From positions 39,884,344 through 39,948,343 of the forward strand of contig NC_059474.1 of NCBI RefSeq assembly GCF_018139145.2: DNA of 64,000 nt. The letters are read 5' to 3'. The position numbers and the translations under genes were made by a program. The notes beneath the pieces are model-generated. The model searched no databases. It was not told the DNA's origin and was given only the letters and a program-made list of their open reading frames with translations. The DNA is from Gymnogyps californianus (taxonomy: Eukaryota > Chordata > Aves > Accipitriformes > Cathartidae). Positions 12,435 through 25,609 of the stretch are shown here, in pieces (position 1 is the stretch's first letter; each line of letters begins with the position of its first letter).

Positions 12435-12986
12435 TCCCCTGTACTCAGCACTGGTGAGGCTGCATCTCAAATACTGTGTTCAGTTTCGGGCCCCTCACTA
12501 CAAGAAAGACATCGAGGTGCTGGAGCGTGTCCAAAGAAGAGCAACGAAGCTGGTGAAGGGTCTAGAGAACAAGTCTTATGAGGAGTGGCTGAGGGAACTG
12601 GGGTTGTTTAGTCTGGAGAAAAGGAGGCTCAGGGGAGACCTTATTGCTCTCTACAACTCCCTGAAAGGAGGTTGTAGCGAGGTGGGTGTCAGTCTCTTTT
12701 CCCAAGTAACAAGTGATAGGACAAGAGGAAACAGCCTCAAGTTGCGCCAGAGGGGTTTAGATTGGATATTAGGAAAAATTTCTTCACTGAAGGTGTTATC
12801 AAGCATTGGAGCAAGCTGCCCAGGGAAGTGGTAGAGTCACTGTCCCTGGAGGTATTTAAAAGATGTGTAGATGTGGCACTTAGGGACATGGTATAGTGGT
12901 GGACTTGGCAGTGTTAGGTTTATGGTGGGACTTGATGATCTTAAAGGTCTTTTCCAACCTAAATGGTTCTATGATTCTGTGATTCT
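12435..12986 (+). mobile_element. CR1 LINE, 5'-truncated copy with intact 3' end
   Basis: This is the C-terminal end of CR1 ORF2 plus the 3' UTR. From about 12440 the frame reads [15 protein letters not shown], then [19 protein letters not shown], then [20 protein letters not shown], all hallmark CR1 pol C-terminal blocks. A one-base loss near 12755 shifts the frame. The conserved continuation ([13 protein letters not shown], then [17 protein letters not shown]) follows in another frame up to the natural TAG at 12894-12896. The 3' UTR contains 'ggacttggcagtgttaggtt' and 'ttgatgatcttaaaggtctt'. It ends in the CR1-specific octamer repeat ATTCTATG ATTCTGTG ATTCT (to 12986), which the element's reverse transcriptase recognises. 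The copy is 5'-truncated, as most CR1 copies are, and is the least decayed CR1 here. It is not autonomous. Confidence 0.95.
12967..12986 (+). repeat. CR1 3'-terminal octamer microsatellite
   Basis: The sequence runs TTCT then ATGATTCT then GTGATTCT, about two and a half units of the (ATTCTRTG) repeat that ends CR1 elements. It fixes the orientation (+) and the exact 3' boundary of the insertion. Confidence 0.93.
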
Positions 12987-15900
12987 AGTTTTAAGAGTTA
13001 GTACTTTGGGTTTCTTTAAATGCTGAGGTTAATATTGCAGAGAGATTGATAGCAAAGGATATAATACTGAGGTGGTTGTAGTGGTTGCAATCTCCTAGAA
13101 TCCATCAAAGTCCATAGCAGAAGATCTTCCTTCAGACAATTATGATTTGTTCAGCCCGAATTCAAATGATACCATACGTTCGTCAGTGGATTCCCAGGTC
13201 ATGTAGAGATGTGTTGAGATAGACAATGCTAGAAAAACAGGAAAGCTTTTCTAGCTAGACAAGCTAGAAAAACAACAGTGAGGGTTTTACTGAATGCTAT
13301 TTCACTATGCATTAGAGCAGACCAGAAGTACATACATGGGCGGTTACCACATCTCCATATCTCAGGTGAGGTGTTGTAATTAACAGCTGAGAAGTGACTA
13401 TCTCCAGCTGAGCTCTAACAGAATATTCACAGATTATTAGCTTTTCTGAAACCATTCTGAGGAAGAAGTGTTGTTTATAGTGTTTAACAGTACCTAATCT
13501 GTTAAAAAAAAAAGCTTCAATTTGTTGTCCACAGAGTACTTAATGCAGTATAGCTAGACTCATAAAATTAGCTCAGAAGAGGAAAAAAGGGGTCAAATAT
13601 ATTGTTTGCAATAAATAGATCCCAAGCATACCTCCTTTGACTTTATTAGGCATACACTAGGGATGAACTTGGCTCACTCTTTCTCTGGTTGATACTAACC
13701 TCCAGTTGCTGATGCCATTATTAAGTTAATTGTTTGGATCATCAATCTGTGTCAACGAAGCTTTCAGAGTGCTTGATGAGATTTCAAGCATCAAGCTGTG
13801 AGGCATTAAAAAATGATGAATTTACATCCAGGTAAAACGATGCCCTTCAGCTATAATAATGAATCACTGCTTTGTTTACAAATGGGTATTCATCACGAGA
13901 CATGGCATGCACAGACATTTTTGAAGGGGAAAGGCATTAGCACAGTAAATGATCTTTGCAACTAAAGCTGAATACACAGCAAAGTGAAAAAGGAGAGCAT
14001 GTCAAATTATCTTTTCAGAAAGGAATTATGAATGCAAATTCACACTGGTGTTGCCTGACCCATATTTAAATATTAACAAAAGATACAATTCAGTATTAAG
14101 ATGTTCTTTTTCAGTAGAGACAAATCAACACAATATACTTCTTCTGAAAGTTTCGTTATTGAATAGAATTTCTCAGTATACACTTTTAGATCCTGGAGTA
14201 AATACTTAATCTTTTACTCAAAATGAAAGGCTACTTCCTCTAACAGGCAGCAGGTGCCAGTGGTCTACCTCCCACCATTCTAGCAGCCAAGGAAGATTCA
14301 ACTATGTTGGCTATCCCTCCCCATGCTGCTTCTGCCATTGGTTGGGAAGACTGATATCATTTTGTTAGGCCTGTCAGCCCAAATAACTGTGTGATCACAT
14401 CACAGGTAAATTTAGTGTAATTAGTCTCACAAAGGCAGTGAAGATACTACTGCACAAGTTCAAGCAGCCAGAAAACATGCACAGAATTGCCAAAGGTCTG
14501 ATACTGTGATTGCCAGCAAATTACTAATACTGGGCAGATTATAGTTATCAGAAGTATGCCCACCTGTCTTGTAATCGTACCTGGATCATGCCTTACAACT
14601 CTATATTTGGAATCTAATTTATTAGTGTTACAACTCCAGTCATCAGTACTGTCTAGAGAAGTATCTTCCATGTCATGTCTGAGTTCTTATGACACATTTC
14701 TAGTTGCCCAGAAAACCCACTACATTGGTATTTTACAGTGGGTTATTCAGATGAGCCGTTATTGAACCAACTTTCAGTACTGGGGATGTGTCAACACAAG
14801 GAGTTCCACAAAGGTAGAGTATAAACCAGACACATTAATACCCCAGCAATAAACTGCTGCTGTGAAGATCCGGATAACAAGTTTGTTAATTCTAAAAGCA
14901 ACAAGCCTCTCACAATCTGTTCTTTGGGAGAGGAATATGCTGTACAAAATGCAAGCATGGCAAAAGTCTGTAACCAAATGATTCAGGCTGGTTACAGTGG
15001 TTCTTATGATTAAATCCTAAGACTCCTGAAGCAGCCTTCTTAGGATGCCTGTGTCTGAAAGTCCTTAGAGTAGTCTTGGAGGATCTCTTCAGCAATTAGG
15101 TTGCAACTGTCTCAACAGCACAGGTTGACAAGAAAACAGTGCCCTGGTCAAAGTGACGCATTTTGATGGAAGTTTTGGTGTAGAGGCAATAAGTATTTCT
15201 GCTAGATAACCAGTGATTCTGAAGTTAAGGGAAATTTGTTCTTTCCTCAGGGTATGAGGAAGGAATTTGTGAAGTCAGTGTGCTACCAGCATTCATTGTT
15301 CTCCTTTCTCTGTGCAAAATACTTGTCAGCCTAGCCACTGAGGAGAAGGGGAGGAAACCTCAAAATAAATAGTAAGACTTTCATACTGTTAACATGTTAG
15401 TTACCTTTAACATTAATCACATCAATCGCAAGGCTTGTTAAATTTAAAATAGAACTGACACAGACTTCAAGATAGAAGGTAATTTTCCACCTTGAATTTG
15501 AAATGTGCTGTCAAAAGTTTTGTTTCTGAAAGGAAAGGATGGGTAAAGGATGGCTTTGTCTTATTTAGAAAGTGCAATGAAATTCAGAATCATTTTATAC
15601 AGCTTCAAGAGAGTAATATCTACAGTGGCTATATGTTAACAGTGCTCACTGCCATCATGCATTATTGATTCTTTTTCATGAAGAAAGGCATTTTTTTTTC
15701 CCCTTAGTTGCGGAGTTGTCTGCCAACATTCTGTGAAAAATTACAAATAGCTCTAGGAATTGTTTATATAAGGCAGGAGTATCCTTGCAAAGACAGGCTG
15801 GAAATGTTGTAACAGTTCCCATTTCTACAATGCATCACTAAAGAATCACCTTTGTGTTCAGAATTTTAATTTACAAACACAAATGATTGCAGTTCATTTG

Positions 15901-18444
15901 GCTGAAGCAATTACTGTTTGTCTGCCTGGCATTCTCTTGGAGATTATTGCTTCTGCAGCAGGAGCAACCACACATGAAACAAGTTCTGAACAACTGCCAT
16001 TTACTACCCAGGATATTAAAGTAACCCTAAGCAGCATCAATATAATTTTGTATGGTGATCTGGGTGAGATAGTGAACCATCTGTGATGGTTCAGGAGTTG
16101 TTCCTGCTGTGGGAGCAGAAGCTTTCAACAGAGAGGCAGGGAAGACAGCCGAGAATGGTAAATTCTACTGTCATCTGACTGTAGCAATAATAATGAGCCT
16201 CCTCAGATGTTTCTTATTAGTCTGGTTTAACTTGCTTTCAAGCAGAAGTGCTGTGTGTCAGAAACTAGGCATGCTTCATCTGAAATTCTAGCTCCATACC
16301 TTCAATGGGCCTTTACTACCAACTCCTTTAGTATAACAATCTTACATTTTTTAGCCTGTAGTTATTCTCTATAATTTTACTGAAAAAGCTATTTCAGTCT
16401 AGTGCTGAGAACTCTGATTTTTTTAAATAATTTTATCGATTTGTTATACGCATCATTCACATTCACAGTAAGATTTGTAAAATATAAACCAAATGTATCT
16501 ATAACACAGTACAACAAAGTAATGCATCCAGAGTTACATAGAGGGAGCTCTTGCTTTGTTTTTCCAATGCAGTAATGCAATAAATATTTCTGGGCAATGG
16601 CATATTTTGAGTCAGGATGAAGATTATTTGTTATAGGCTAAAGCAACAGCACCCAGCAATATTGTGGCATTTGCTGACTTTCTCATTTATCTGATACAGA
16701 ATAATTCATTTTCCTTAAAATGCAGATGTTTCAGCTGCTATTTGTTTCATATACAGAAGTTAAAAGAATAAACTCTGTGTGACGTTGAAGCTTCATGATC
16801 CCCCATTGCTCAAAGAAGAAATTTCTCATTCTAGAGTGTATAAGATAAGAACAGTAACCCTACAAAATGATCTGTAGAAGAATTAGTACTTGTCATGAAC
16901 CTTGTGTAGTTTGCTTCCTCCCTTTATCTTGGATTTGTAACTATGTATTTGGTTCCCATCATTGTTAACCTGTTATTTAATCTGCAGATGCAGTTAAAAA
17001 CCTTTCATCTGCTCAGTGTGCTTGTTGTGTTTCAATTTTCCTTTTCCTGGAGTTGTTTGCTTTTCAGAGAATGTTTGAAGTCTAGCTGCTAAACAAACAC
17101 TAGAAAGAATGAGGTTTCCTTCCCTGTTACTTATATGGGAACTTCAAAATTCATTTTTATCACAGATATGTGAAAGCATTTTCTTTTGTAGGGAATCAGA
17201 GAGGAGAACATGCTTCATAGGCCCTTAGGGTGGCAGACAGAGTTTTGTGCAAGGAAAAGAGAAACTTGAACCAGAATCTTGGGCTGCGTGTACTAACAAA
17301 ACAAATACTCTTATGGGTGTGATTTTCTAAAAGTGGCTGACCTCTCTTATGTACCAATTTTCTACCCAGCATTGTATTCATCTTATAGTTGTTTACAGTC
17401 TACAAGCTAGACAAAGAAGTATTTTTTAAATTGGTTAGTTACACAGCAGTTTTTTAAGAAAATGACACCTGCCAAATACAGCACAGCTTCTGAAAAAATA
17501 TTGTACAATATCTACAAGCTTTGACATTCTTTACAATTCAGTGTTCTGGTTTTTTTGTTCAATAAGCTAGAATAGTTATATGAACTGGCTGACTGTCAGT
17601 CATGAAGGGCTAAATAGGCTGGCTGCTCAGACAGGATGCTCTAGTAAGTTCTGCTAGCTGTGTTTTGAGGTGCAGGTGCGTAGCGTTCTCTCACATTGCC
17701 ATTCTCCCTGTCTGAGTTATTCCAATAAATCTGTAGAGCATGAAGGATTTAACACACATCTAGAATAAATTAAGATAATTTCAGTAAGGTCAATGAAGCT
17801 CTTGTATAGAGGTGAAAGTCTGTTGCAAAACCTTTTGAAATACTTTAGAGAGTAGAATTTTGAAGCAGAATCAGTGGTAGGAATCAGTGTTGTTGAAGGT
17901 CAAATGCTGTTCACTGATTGCCGATCACTGAAGAGGCTCCTTTTGATGTTGCTTGTCTGAGAAAGTGTCTTCATCATTTGGGAACAGGAGCCCAATACTC
18001 CTGGGCCACCTAATTTCAGAGTATCCCAGGATAGGGAGACAGGGTCACCTCATCCAGTTCCTTGTTTGGTTTTTTTTGGAGGACTGCAGTATATTGTGGC
18101 CCTTGAAAATCAATTCTTTGGAGGCTAGTTATAAGGTCCTGTTCTTTGTGAGCTCTGAGGAAAGATGTTTTGGCCTGGGAAACAGTAAAGCATATTCCTG
18201 GCTTTTAGCAGGAATAAAATGTGTGTCTCCTGACTCAGTCTCCAAATTCTACTGCTTTTCCGCTCTTACATAAACTAAAGAAGGATTTCTTCATACTTGT
18301 TCCTTGCAGGTGGCCTGCTCTGTACCCCTGTGGTGTTAAGCTCTGTAGAGTCCAGGTTAGGGTTGTAGATTCACTTTAAGGCACAGGCTTGTACAACCTG
18401 TCAGGTGATGAAGAAAGCCTGCATGTGAGGCATTCTGGCATGCC
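12987..18444. other. AT-rich unique DNA
   Basis: No gene or repeat family is recognised. A small inverted/direct repeat cluster lies at 13228-13273. An open stretch at 17953-18273 (+, 106 codons, non-ATG start) sits in a block of somewhat higher G+C that continues into 18445-18811; I do not recognise its translation. Confidence 0.55.
13228..13273. repeat. inverted plus direct repeat of GCTAGAAAA
   Basis: GCTAGAAAA at 13228-13236 is followed by its exact reverse complement TTTTCTAGC at 13247-13255. A second direct copy, GCTAGAAAAAC, lies at 13263-13273. It is probably a small local duplication. Confidence 0.8.
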
Positions 18445-18811
18445 TTACCTCTGCAGGACATGGGTCAGCTTGGGATGGGGACAGCAAACACTGTCCTGTT
18501 TGATGTAGATATTCCAGCAGGCCAGCCCTATGAAGACAGATACAGGGCAGTCTACATCATGAAAGCTGTTAGCTTCCAGGATGTAGAAGGGCCCTGGGAG
18601 GACAGTATAGACGGCTGCTAATGCAGAGGTACTGCCCTGGCCCAAGATTTCCACCACTTTTGCTACAAGACACTGGTGGGTTAAGGTAGAGCTCCTTGTG
18701 TAGTACTGTATAATAAGGTTGTAGAATAGCTGTGGTGTAGAAAGGTTGGAACTGGAACAAATCCTAGAAGGTCTGCTGTGTGAATGCAGGAAGGACACTT
18801 TATGGAGAGGT
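18445..18811 (-). CDS. unrecognised exon-like open reading frame
   Basis: On the minus strand the frame is open for about 122 codons, from just after a TAA near 18812 to a TAA at the lower end. There is no ATG start; the first listed initiator would be GTG at 18798, so if real it is an internal exon and not a whole gene. The translation is well mixed rather than AT-biased, with EILGQGSTSALAAVYTV, GPFYILEANSFHDVDCPVSV and IGLACWNIYIKQDSVCCPHP. The frame ends HVLQR directly at CAGAG|GTAAGG, a strong consensus 5' splice donor, and the stop codon lies inside that donor. I do not recognise the protein family. It could be a genuine exon, a decayed processed pseudogene, a fragment of an unrecognised transposable element, or chance. 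No convincing acceptor was pinned at the upstream end. Confidence 0.3.
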
Positions 18812-19792
18812 GCTTATAGGGATGCGTATACTAGAATGACCCTCAGGAATGGTGTGGACACAATCTTTATCACCAACTAAAAGGAAACGTACCAAGGATA
18901 AAATTATAGTACTTTTTCTGTATCATAATATCCCTGAAAAATATTGTAAGAAAAGTAACCTGTTAAATGGTGTTCTTGGAAAATGTGGGATTTCTTTTTT
19001 GGTAAATTGCGAAAGTGGAAGGCAAGAACAGTAATAAAAAATGAAAGCTTTCTTGCAATTTTTCTTTTTTGTCACAATGAGATTTCCAGTTGTTAAAAAG
19101 TTTAGCAACATTTCGACCAATGCTACAAAATTTCTTGCTTTAGCTGAGTCCAAACATGCTGTTCTCCAAACAGTCTACATTTTGCAGTGAGTTTGCAGTA
19201 AGCTTTTGTATTATTGTGGGCTAGGTGATCTGTCAAAAAAAAAAACCCTTTATCAAAATACCACTAAAAGAAAAATGGAAGAACTGTAGCCAGTATATTT
19301 TACAGCCCTATGCTGATATGCATAGATACGTGTTGTTAATATGGATAAATTTCTAGAGTGTCAGTACTAAAATTCTTCTACTTCTGAAAAAAATACAAGG
19401 TTGTCTTTTGATTAGTTTAGATCATATTTATTATCTAGTAAGCTTATAGTCTGTCCTTCATTTTTGCTACTGTAGACTGTAAATTGAGTTTCCCTGAGTG
19501 CAGCCTTTATGTATTACTGTAAGAAAATAATAATAGTTTGTAGAGAATAGTACTAATAACAACAACATTATTCCTGGAGGAAAAAAGGGATGTATTCTTG
19601 AAGTTGAAGATCTAAGAGATTATATTCCTTGACCAATTGTCACTGATTTGCCTGGCTAAGCAGTCCGAAAAACTGCAACTCTGTCCTATAGTAATGACAT
19701 TTTATAATCATGCAATTCACAATGTTTGATCCCAGATGAGAGAAAACTCATGTTTTTCTACATACTCTTACTGATAATTGTGTCTTGAATAT

Positions 19793-19818
19793 ACACATAT
19801 ACATATATATGTATGTGT
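19793..19818. repeat. near-palindromic TA/TG-rich stretch
   Basis: Starting ACACATATACATATAT and ending ATGTATGTGT, it is nearly its own reverse complement and belongs to a local TA/CA microsatellite. Confidence 0.7.
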
Positions 19819-20776
19819 CACAATGTTTCTGCATTAACAGTGTAACCTGTTAAATGCTTGTATTTACAGTGCCTGTTTTGGAGATAATTACAGTAGTCAT
19901 TGAGTTACTTGTGTGTACCATGAGTCTTCACTCTGACTTGACTTAGTTTTGTTCCAGCTTTTGAATGTTTTCTCTTGAATTTACTAGTTTGCATAATGAA
20001 TAAAACACAAAATGCTGGATTGAGATATTTCTGATTATCCCAAGGTATTGCTTTCCTTTTGTTTAAAATTCCAGTTATGTATACAGAATATTGTGGTAAA
20101 TGCTGTCTTATTTGGTGCATATGTACTCCTCAGAGTAGCAAAGCCCAAAAGATTTGAAACAGAAATTCATGCTGGGAGGGGTGAGTGAAATCAGAATGTT
20201 CCTGGGTCTAGAAAAGGGATACAAAGGATCATGCTAGAGAAATGCCACTTTTGAAGCATAACTTTTAATCACTGTTGATCAAGTTGCACTGCAACTCTAG
20301 GTCTTGAAAAGATCAGAAATAGCTGATGTCAAATCATGATTTCATGAGAGTTCTTGGCATGAAGCAGGCATTTCTTATGACGTTCATTCAGAATAGCCAG
20401 TGAATTACGTCATGCAAACTTGTTGCAGATGAAAAAGAGTGATAATTTGAGCTACTTTTCTATAACTAATAATAACAAGTTAACAAAGTCACATGAAAGT
20501 ATTGTCACTATGCTTGGATTTAATGAACCTAGTTGTATTATTTTGTGTAATTTTGTTTTACATGCTGAATTTAATTTTCATTGATGTACTTTTTGTAAAT
20601 TGATGCAACTTTTACAGTCAGTGAAAAATTGAAATGTATATAAATCCAAAAAAAGTAGGCTCATATTCATAAAAGATATTATAAAAATAATCTGTTACAT
20701 ACCCAATACCCTAACACTTACTTATTCAAAACTGAACAATGACTGGAATCTATCCAAATGCAGACAAATGCTAAAT

Positions 20777-20799
20777 ACTGCCAGTATACTGCCAGTATA
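20777..20799 (+). repeat. short tandem duplication ACTGCCAGTAT
   Basis: The 11-bp unit ACTGCCAGTAT occurs twice in immediate succession, followed by a partial A. Confidence 0.75.
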
Positions 20800-22114
20800 A
20801 AACCAGTCTCTCTTGCTAGTATTCAGTGTCCCTAAGGGAGTAGTGACCCGTACATTGCCATCCATAATAGCTACTTTCCCAGGAACAGAGGGGAAGAGAA
20901 TGTTTGTACAACCAACTTTGGTAAGTTGAATTGCTTTTTCTTCATATTTTATTGTGGTTTAGTGGCAATCAATGGACCCGGACAGAGGACTGTCTCACTA
21001 ATTGAGGTTTCAGAGGCAGACACAGAAGAATCAGTCAGAGCAAGTGTTAACTCTCTGCTCATCTGTTACGCTACCGTATTTTCTAGTTTGCTTTTATATA
21101 GTCTTTTCTGTCCAGCAGTGAGTTTCTCATTGTTCATTTGATTTTGCTGTAACTTACAACTCTTTATCAACTTATTTGGAATATCATTACACAGCTCAGT
21201 TTGAATTTGGTCCTTTTGAGCAGTAAAATATGTGCCCTTACAACAACTGTCCAAGAGCCAAGATTGTATATGGGAGACAAAGAAGAAAAGGAGTCCAGGA
21301 AGTCTTAAATTAGAATTTTCCCCATCTCAAACAAGGCCTACAAGGCAAAAATACCCCCACGGTTCTTAGCAGAGGAGGATGTTTCTGATAGCAATCGTCT
21401 GATTCAGACAAATTCTTAAATAAGGATAAGGATAAGCAACATAACTCATTAAATAAGTAGTCTTCCCCTTTGACACAAGTTCCACATTCTCTCCAGAGTT
21501 TATGACCATGGGAAAGGAAGTACAAATGTTCCTAGACTTTTATGGGCCAGACAGGCAGAATCTGAGCTATTCCAGAGGAGCCTTATCTTCCTCTTCCATG
21601 TCACAGTTCTGTCCTCTAGTTCATGAAGACAAAGAGCTATTCACAGCATGTCTAGAAAGATTCAAGAGTTGAAGAAAATCCCATGCACTATGAGAACACT
21701 GTGGATGGGCAAGGCCTCCTTCATTATGAGCTAATAGCAGGAAAGGATTTTTTGTCCTTAATCAATATGTACAACTGCATTCATTGATAGAGATGAATTG
21801 TAAGATTTTGCTTTAGCAGAGCAAGAAGATTTCACTGGTGCTTCATCTTTTTTTTTCCTCTTGTTAATTTTTTTTTAAACCAGAGCACTCATCTGTATCT
21901 TAGTAGGTGGAAAGAAAGCAGCAGAAAGCAATGTGAAAGGTAGGGCTGTCAGGAAGAGAGGACACTGTTGCAAAGAGGTTGTGAAGTCAGACTTACAGAG
22001 ACAGGCACAAAGGTTCCTTAGTGAAGTCTGTAGTTGAAGGCATACATCACCTTTAATGGGGGAAGTTAATTCAGGAGAAAAAGTGTGCAGCAGGTGGTGA
22101 TGATGAAGGATTAA

Positions 22115-22128
22115 GATGATGATGATGA
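22115..22128 (+). repeat. (GAT)n microsatellite
   Basis: GATGATGATGATGA, with further imperfect GAT/TGA units upstream from about 22097. Confidence 0.85.
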
Positions 22129-25100
22129 CAATTTTACACGATGCTGTTCTCTAGTACTATAAACTTTTCATGAGGATTTGCTCAAACTCCCTACTAGTTG
22201 TTCTTATTTCTGATGCTATTAGCAATGATTGGAGTATGCTAAACAGATACAAATGTTGGACTCTGGTTGGTTGATATGTTATTGAATAATGTTTACTGTA
22301 TATTTAAATAACTATTATCAGCTTTGTTGTGCCCTTTGTTGTGTGTTTTGATTTTCTCTAGAACTAAAATTTACAAAATGAGGTAAGGAACAGGGAGGGA
22401 AGGAGTGGTGATTCTCTTGCCAGTGGTAGTTGCTTCCCATAAGAACCTACCACAAAGCACATTTGATGACAATTGGACTGAATCTTCCAGTTGGGCATCC
22501 TCTGAAAGGAAAGAAATTCTGTGATCTGATCCAAGGCACAGTAAGTAGGGCTGATGGGGAGGTTCACATGAACAGTGTACTACAGATCTGAACTAAAACC
22601 TGAATGCAGATATGCCCTATGAAGAATAGCTTGGTGGTGTTACAGAGACAGGCAAAAGTCCAAAGTGGCGGTCAGGAAGGAGGCAGAGATCTCAGAGAAT
22701 CATGAGTTGGACAATTGAAGTTGCAGGCTCTGATTTCCTCACTCCTGATATAAGGACTGTGACTGCATTCCTTATTTCTCTCCACAGACATAAAGCAGTT
22801 ATAGCTGAAGCTTGGAAGCAGGTTACTCCTGTCAGTGTGTACTAGATGTGATCTGAAAATGCCTGCTAGGTCTGGACTCTGAATTTGCATGGTGCTTGTT
22901 TTCTGAATGATACCAGGTTTACATAGAATTTAGGAGCTAATTTCTGCCAAGCATATCAATTCTGGATTTGAACAAGAGCCTACCATAGAAATGCTACATG
23001 CATAGCTCAAGCAGGGCAGTACTCAGTGAGTCAGGTACTTCCAGTGTTTGGCAGCAACAGATTTTTGTTGTGGTTTTTAATTTAGACATTTTGTTTATTT
23101 CTGTGTGCTTATATTTCTTTCTCAGGAAGAACGGAATTCATAACTAACACATGTATTTGGTGGTTTTGTATTACAACCATTCCTGGTGATTATAAACATG
23201 ATTAAGGAGCTGTCCTGTTAAGCACTGTACAAAATGTAATGAGGGACAGAGCTCTGAAGAATATAATATCGGAAAGGCAGAAGAAACAGAGGTGAAATAC
23301 CTACTCTTGTTTCAGCAATGGAACAAGGAAAGGAACGTTTATCTCGTTAGTCTAATGGCACTTGACTCCATGTTGCTGTGCTTCTTAATAGAATTGTTTA
23401 TTCCCTTCGCTGCTGCTGTGTGATGGTGATGGTATCATAATACATCATTTAATTGTATAACTTCTGTGTATATTGTTTGCTACTTTTTTTGCAAGGTAAC
23501 TTACTTGTTTTCAAATATACTTCATTCTTCTAACAACTTCTGGCCCTTCTTATGCTTACCTCTTTGGCAACAAAGTTTGCTGTCTCTGGCCTGATTCTGT
23601 AAAGTACTGGGTTCCGTTAACTCTAACTCAAGGCTTAGCTCCTTCCAGGATCAAACCTCATCTAACTGCAACATAAATGATCTGACTTAAAGACTGTAAT
23701 ACAATGGTTGAATTACGTTTCACTGACAAGTCAATCAAGTTGCAATTGTAGAAGTATTCAGCAGCGTAGAATTCCTAATCTTTCTTGATGAATTATTATA
23801 AATGTTGATGTCCAGTTTGCACTAATGTAAATTCACAGTCTGCTTTCTGAGCTCACCTTATCCATCTCTTGTAATATCATTATTTGCTCTGTTTATTAAT
23901 AAAGAAATTGCATTCTCATATATTTAACTTAAAATTTGATAAGCATGGACTGGTGATAGTGGAACGAGCTGCCAATTCATTGTTGTAAGAAGTGGAGAGT
24001 AGAGAATTGTCAAGAGAAAATGTTTACACAGATATCCAAAAGGAACATTTGGACATATCAGCTATATTAGCCGAGTTAATTGTTAAGCATGACCCAACTC
24101 CCTTCAGTCTAATTACACCAATCCCCGAATTCCATGAAAAAGCAACAACTGAGCAATACACAGCTGGAAGAAGGGCTTCAAATACAGCTGTCTTGCTCTT
24201 TTTAACAGAGGATTAAAAAGATTCAAGAGATCATTAAGATAAACAGAAACCTTTTCCTCATGTAAACTGTGGGGACAGTCTGCTGGCTCTCTGCTTTCTC
24301 ATGAGTGTTCAGAGATAATGAGAACATGTAAATCTTTTCTCCAAAAACCGTATGTAAGGCAAAAACTGGCTTGTTACTGAGCATAACAACTTTGTTCCTG
24401 GATGCCATATCATTCATAGCTCAGCAAATGCAATATTGCTCTAGTGACTCTAACTGAAAGTAAAACCTATTATTTTGTCATATCAGAATAACTTTTTCTT
24501 TAAACTTAAACTGTTTTGTTTGAAAAGACTTTTTTTGTTTCTCTTTCAAATGCTTCCTACAAATCTTGTAAATCTCTTTAAAAATGAAAAATACTGGGGT
24601 TTTTGTTAAATTCTTATTTCTAAAATACATTTCGACTGACTTACTACACGAGGTTTAGGACTAATATCTTTGGAAACACTTTTGGTGGACTGATCTGAAT
24701 CATATGTATATATATATCAATTTGATTTCTGACTTCTTTTTTTATGATATATTCATTCAATATGACTAATTCCTGTTCATTGGCATTTCTGTTTTCTCTA
24801 TAGAAAATTATATGACTATGACAAAAAATACATTAATCATTTCAAATATTTTTAGCAAAACAAAGAATTCTGTTGCCAGGAAAAAAAAATTTCATTAATC
24901 TTCTATCTGTCAGCATTCCTTTGTTTTGAGACTTCTCTTTTTAGAGTATAAATACTATGTGTATTGTACAGATATCCGGTACTGAAATGGAACTGCTAGT
25001 GCAGTTTACAAAGAACTAGATTTTACTCAGCAAGAGCATTAATTAAGTTAAGGTACTAGTCAAAAAGTAACCTGGCCTTTAAAGCATCCTCAAACCTAAA

Positions 25101-25590
25101 CATCTATAGACATGAGTTGAATATAGGAAAATCTGTCACAAGATTGCAAGCATGTCTCCTTTGTGTGACAAGTAGAATTTTCAATCCAAGCTGTCTTAGT
25201 TTGTCATCCACTTCATGTGACAATATTTGGCAAGGAATTACAGCATCAAATGACATGCAGAACTGGTGCAACAAAGAGGGGAGAACTCTGAAGATGGAGC
25301 TGAAGTGCCCTTGCTCCTTTACATACCTGACGATAATCCTGTGTAAGAATATGCTGCATAAGTCTTCTCTTTTTTGCCTGATCCTGCGTTAGAATATGAT
25401 AGCTTGTATTTAACACTGCGAGTTTTTTTAAGTCTCACTCAGTACAGAAATAAGATATCTTCTGTCCTTTGGGAAGATTGGCAGTCTGGCCTCTATAATC
25501 TGGAATCCCATCACAGTTTCCTGGAACCTGTAGAGTTAAAAATGCACCATGTCCGACATGACTTTACACCTTTGCTTGCCTGATGAGTTT

Positions 25591-25609
25591 TCTTGTCTTG
25601 TCTTGTCTT
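25591..25609 (+). repeat. (TCTTG)n pentanucleotide repeat
   Basis: Three full TCTTG units followed by TCTT. Confidence 0.85.

Noticed and set aside
12364..12834. A 156-codon host gene
   Set aside because: Its core is the CR1 pol C-terminus, ending in a frameshift; the first part is unrelated flank joined by chance.
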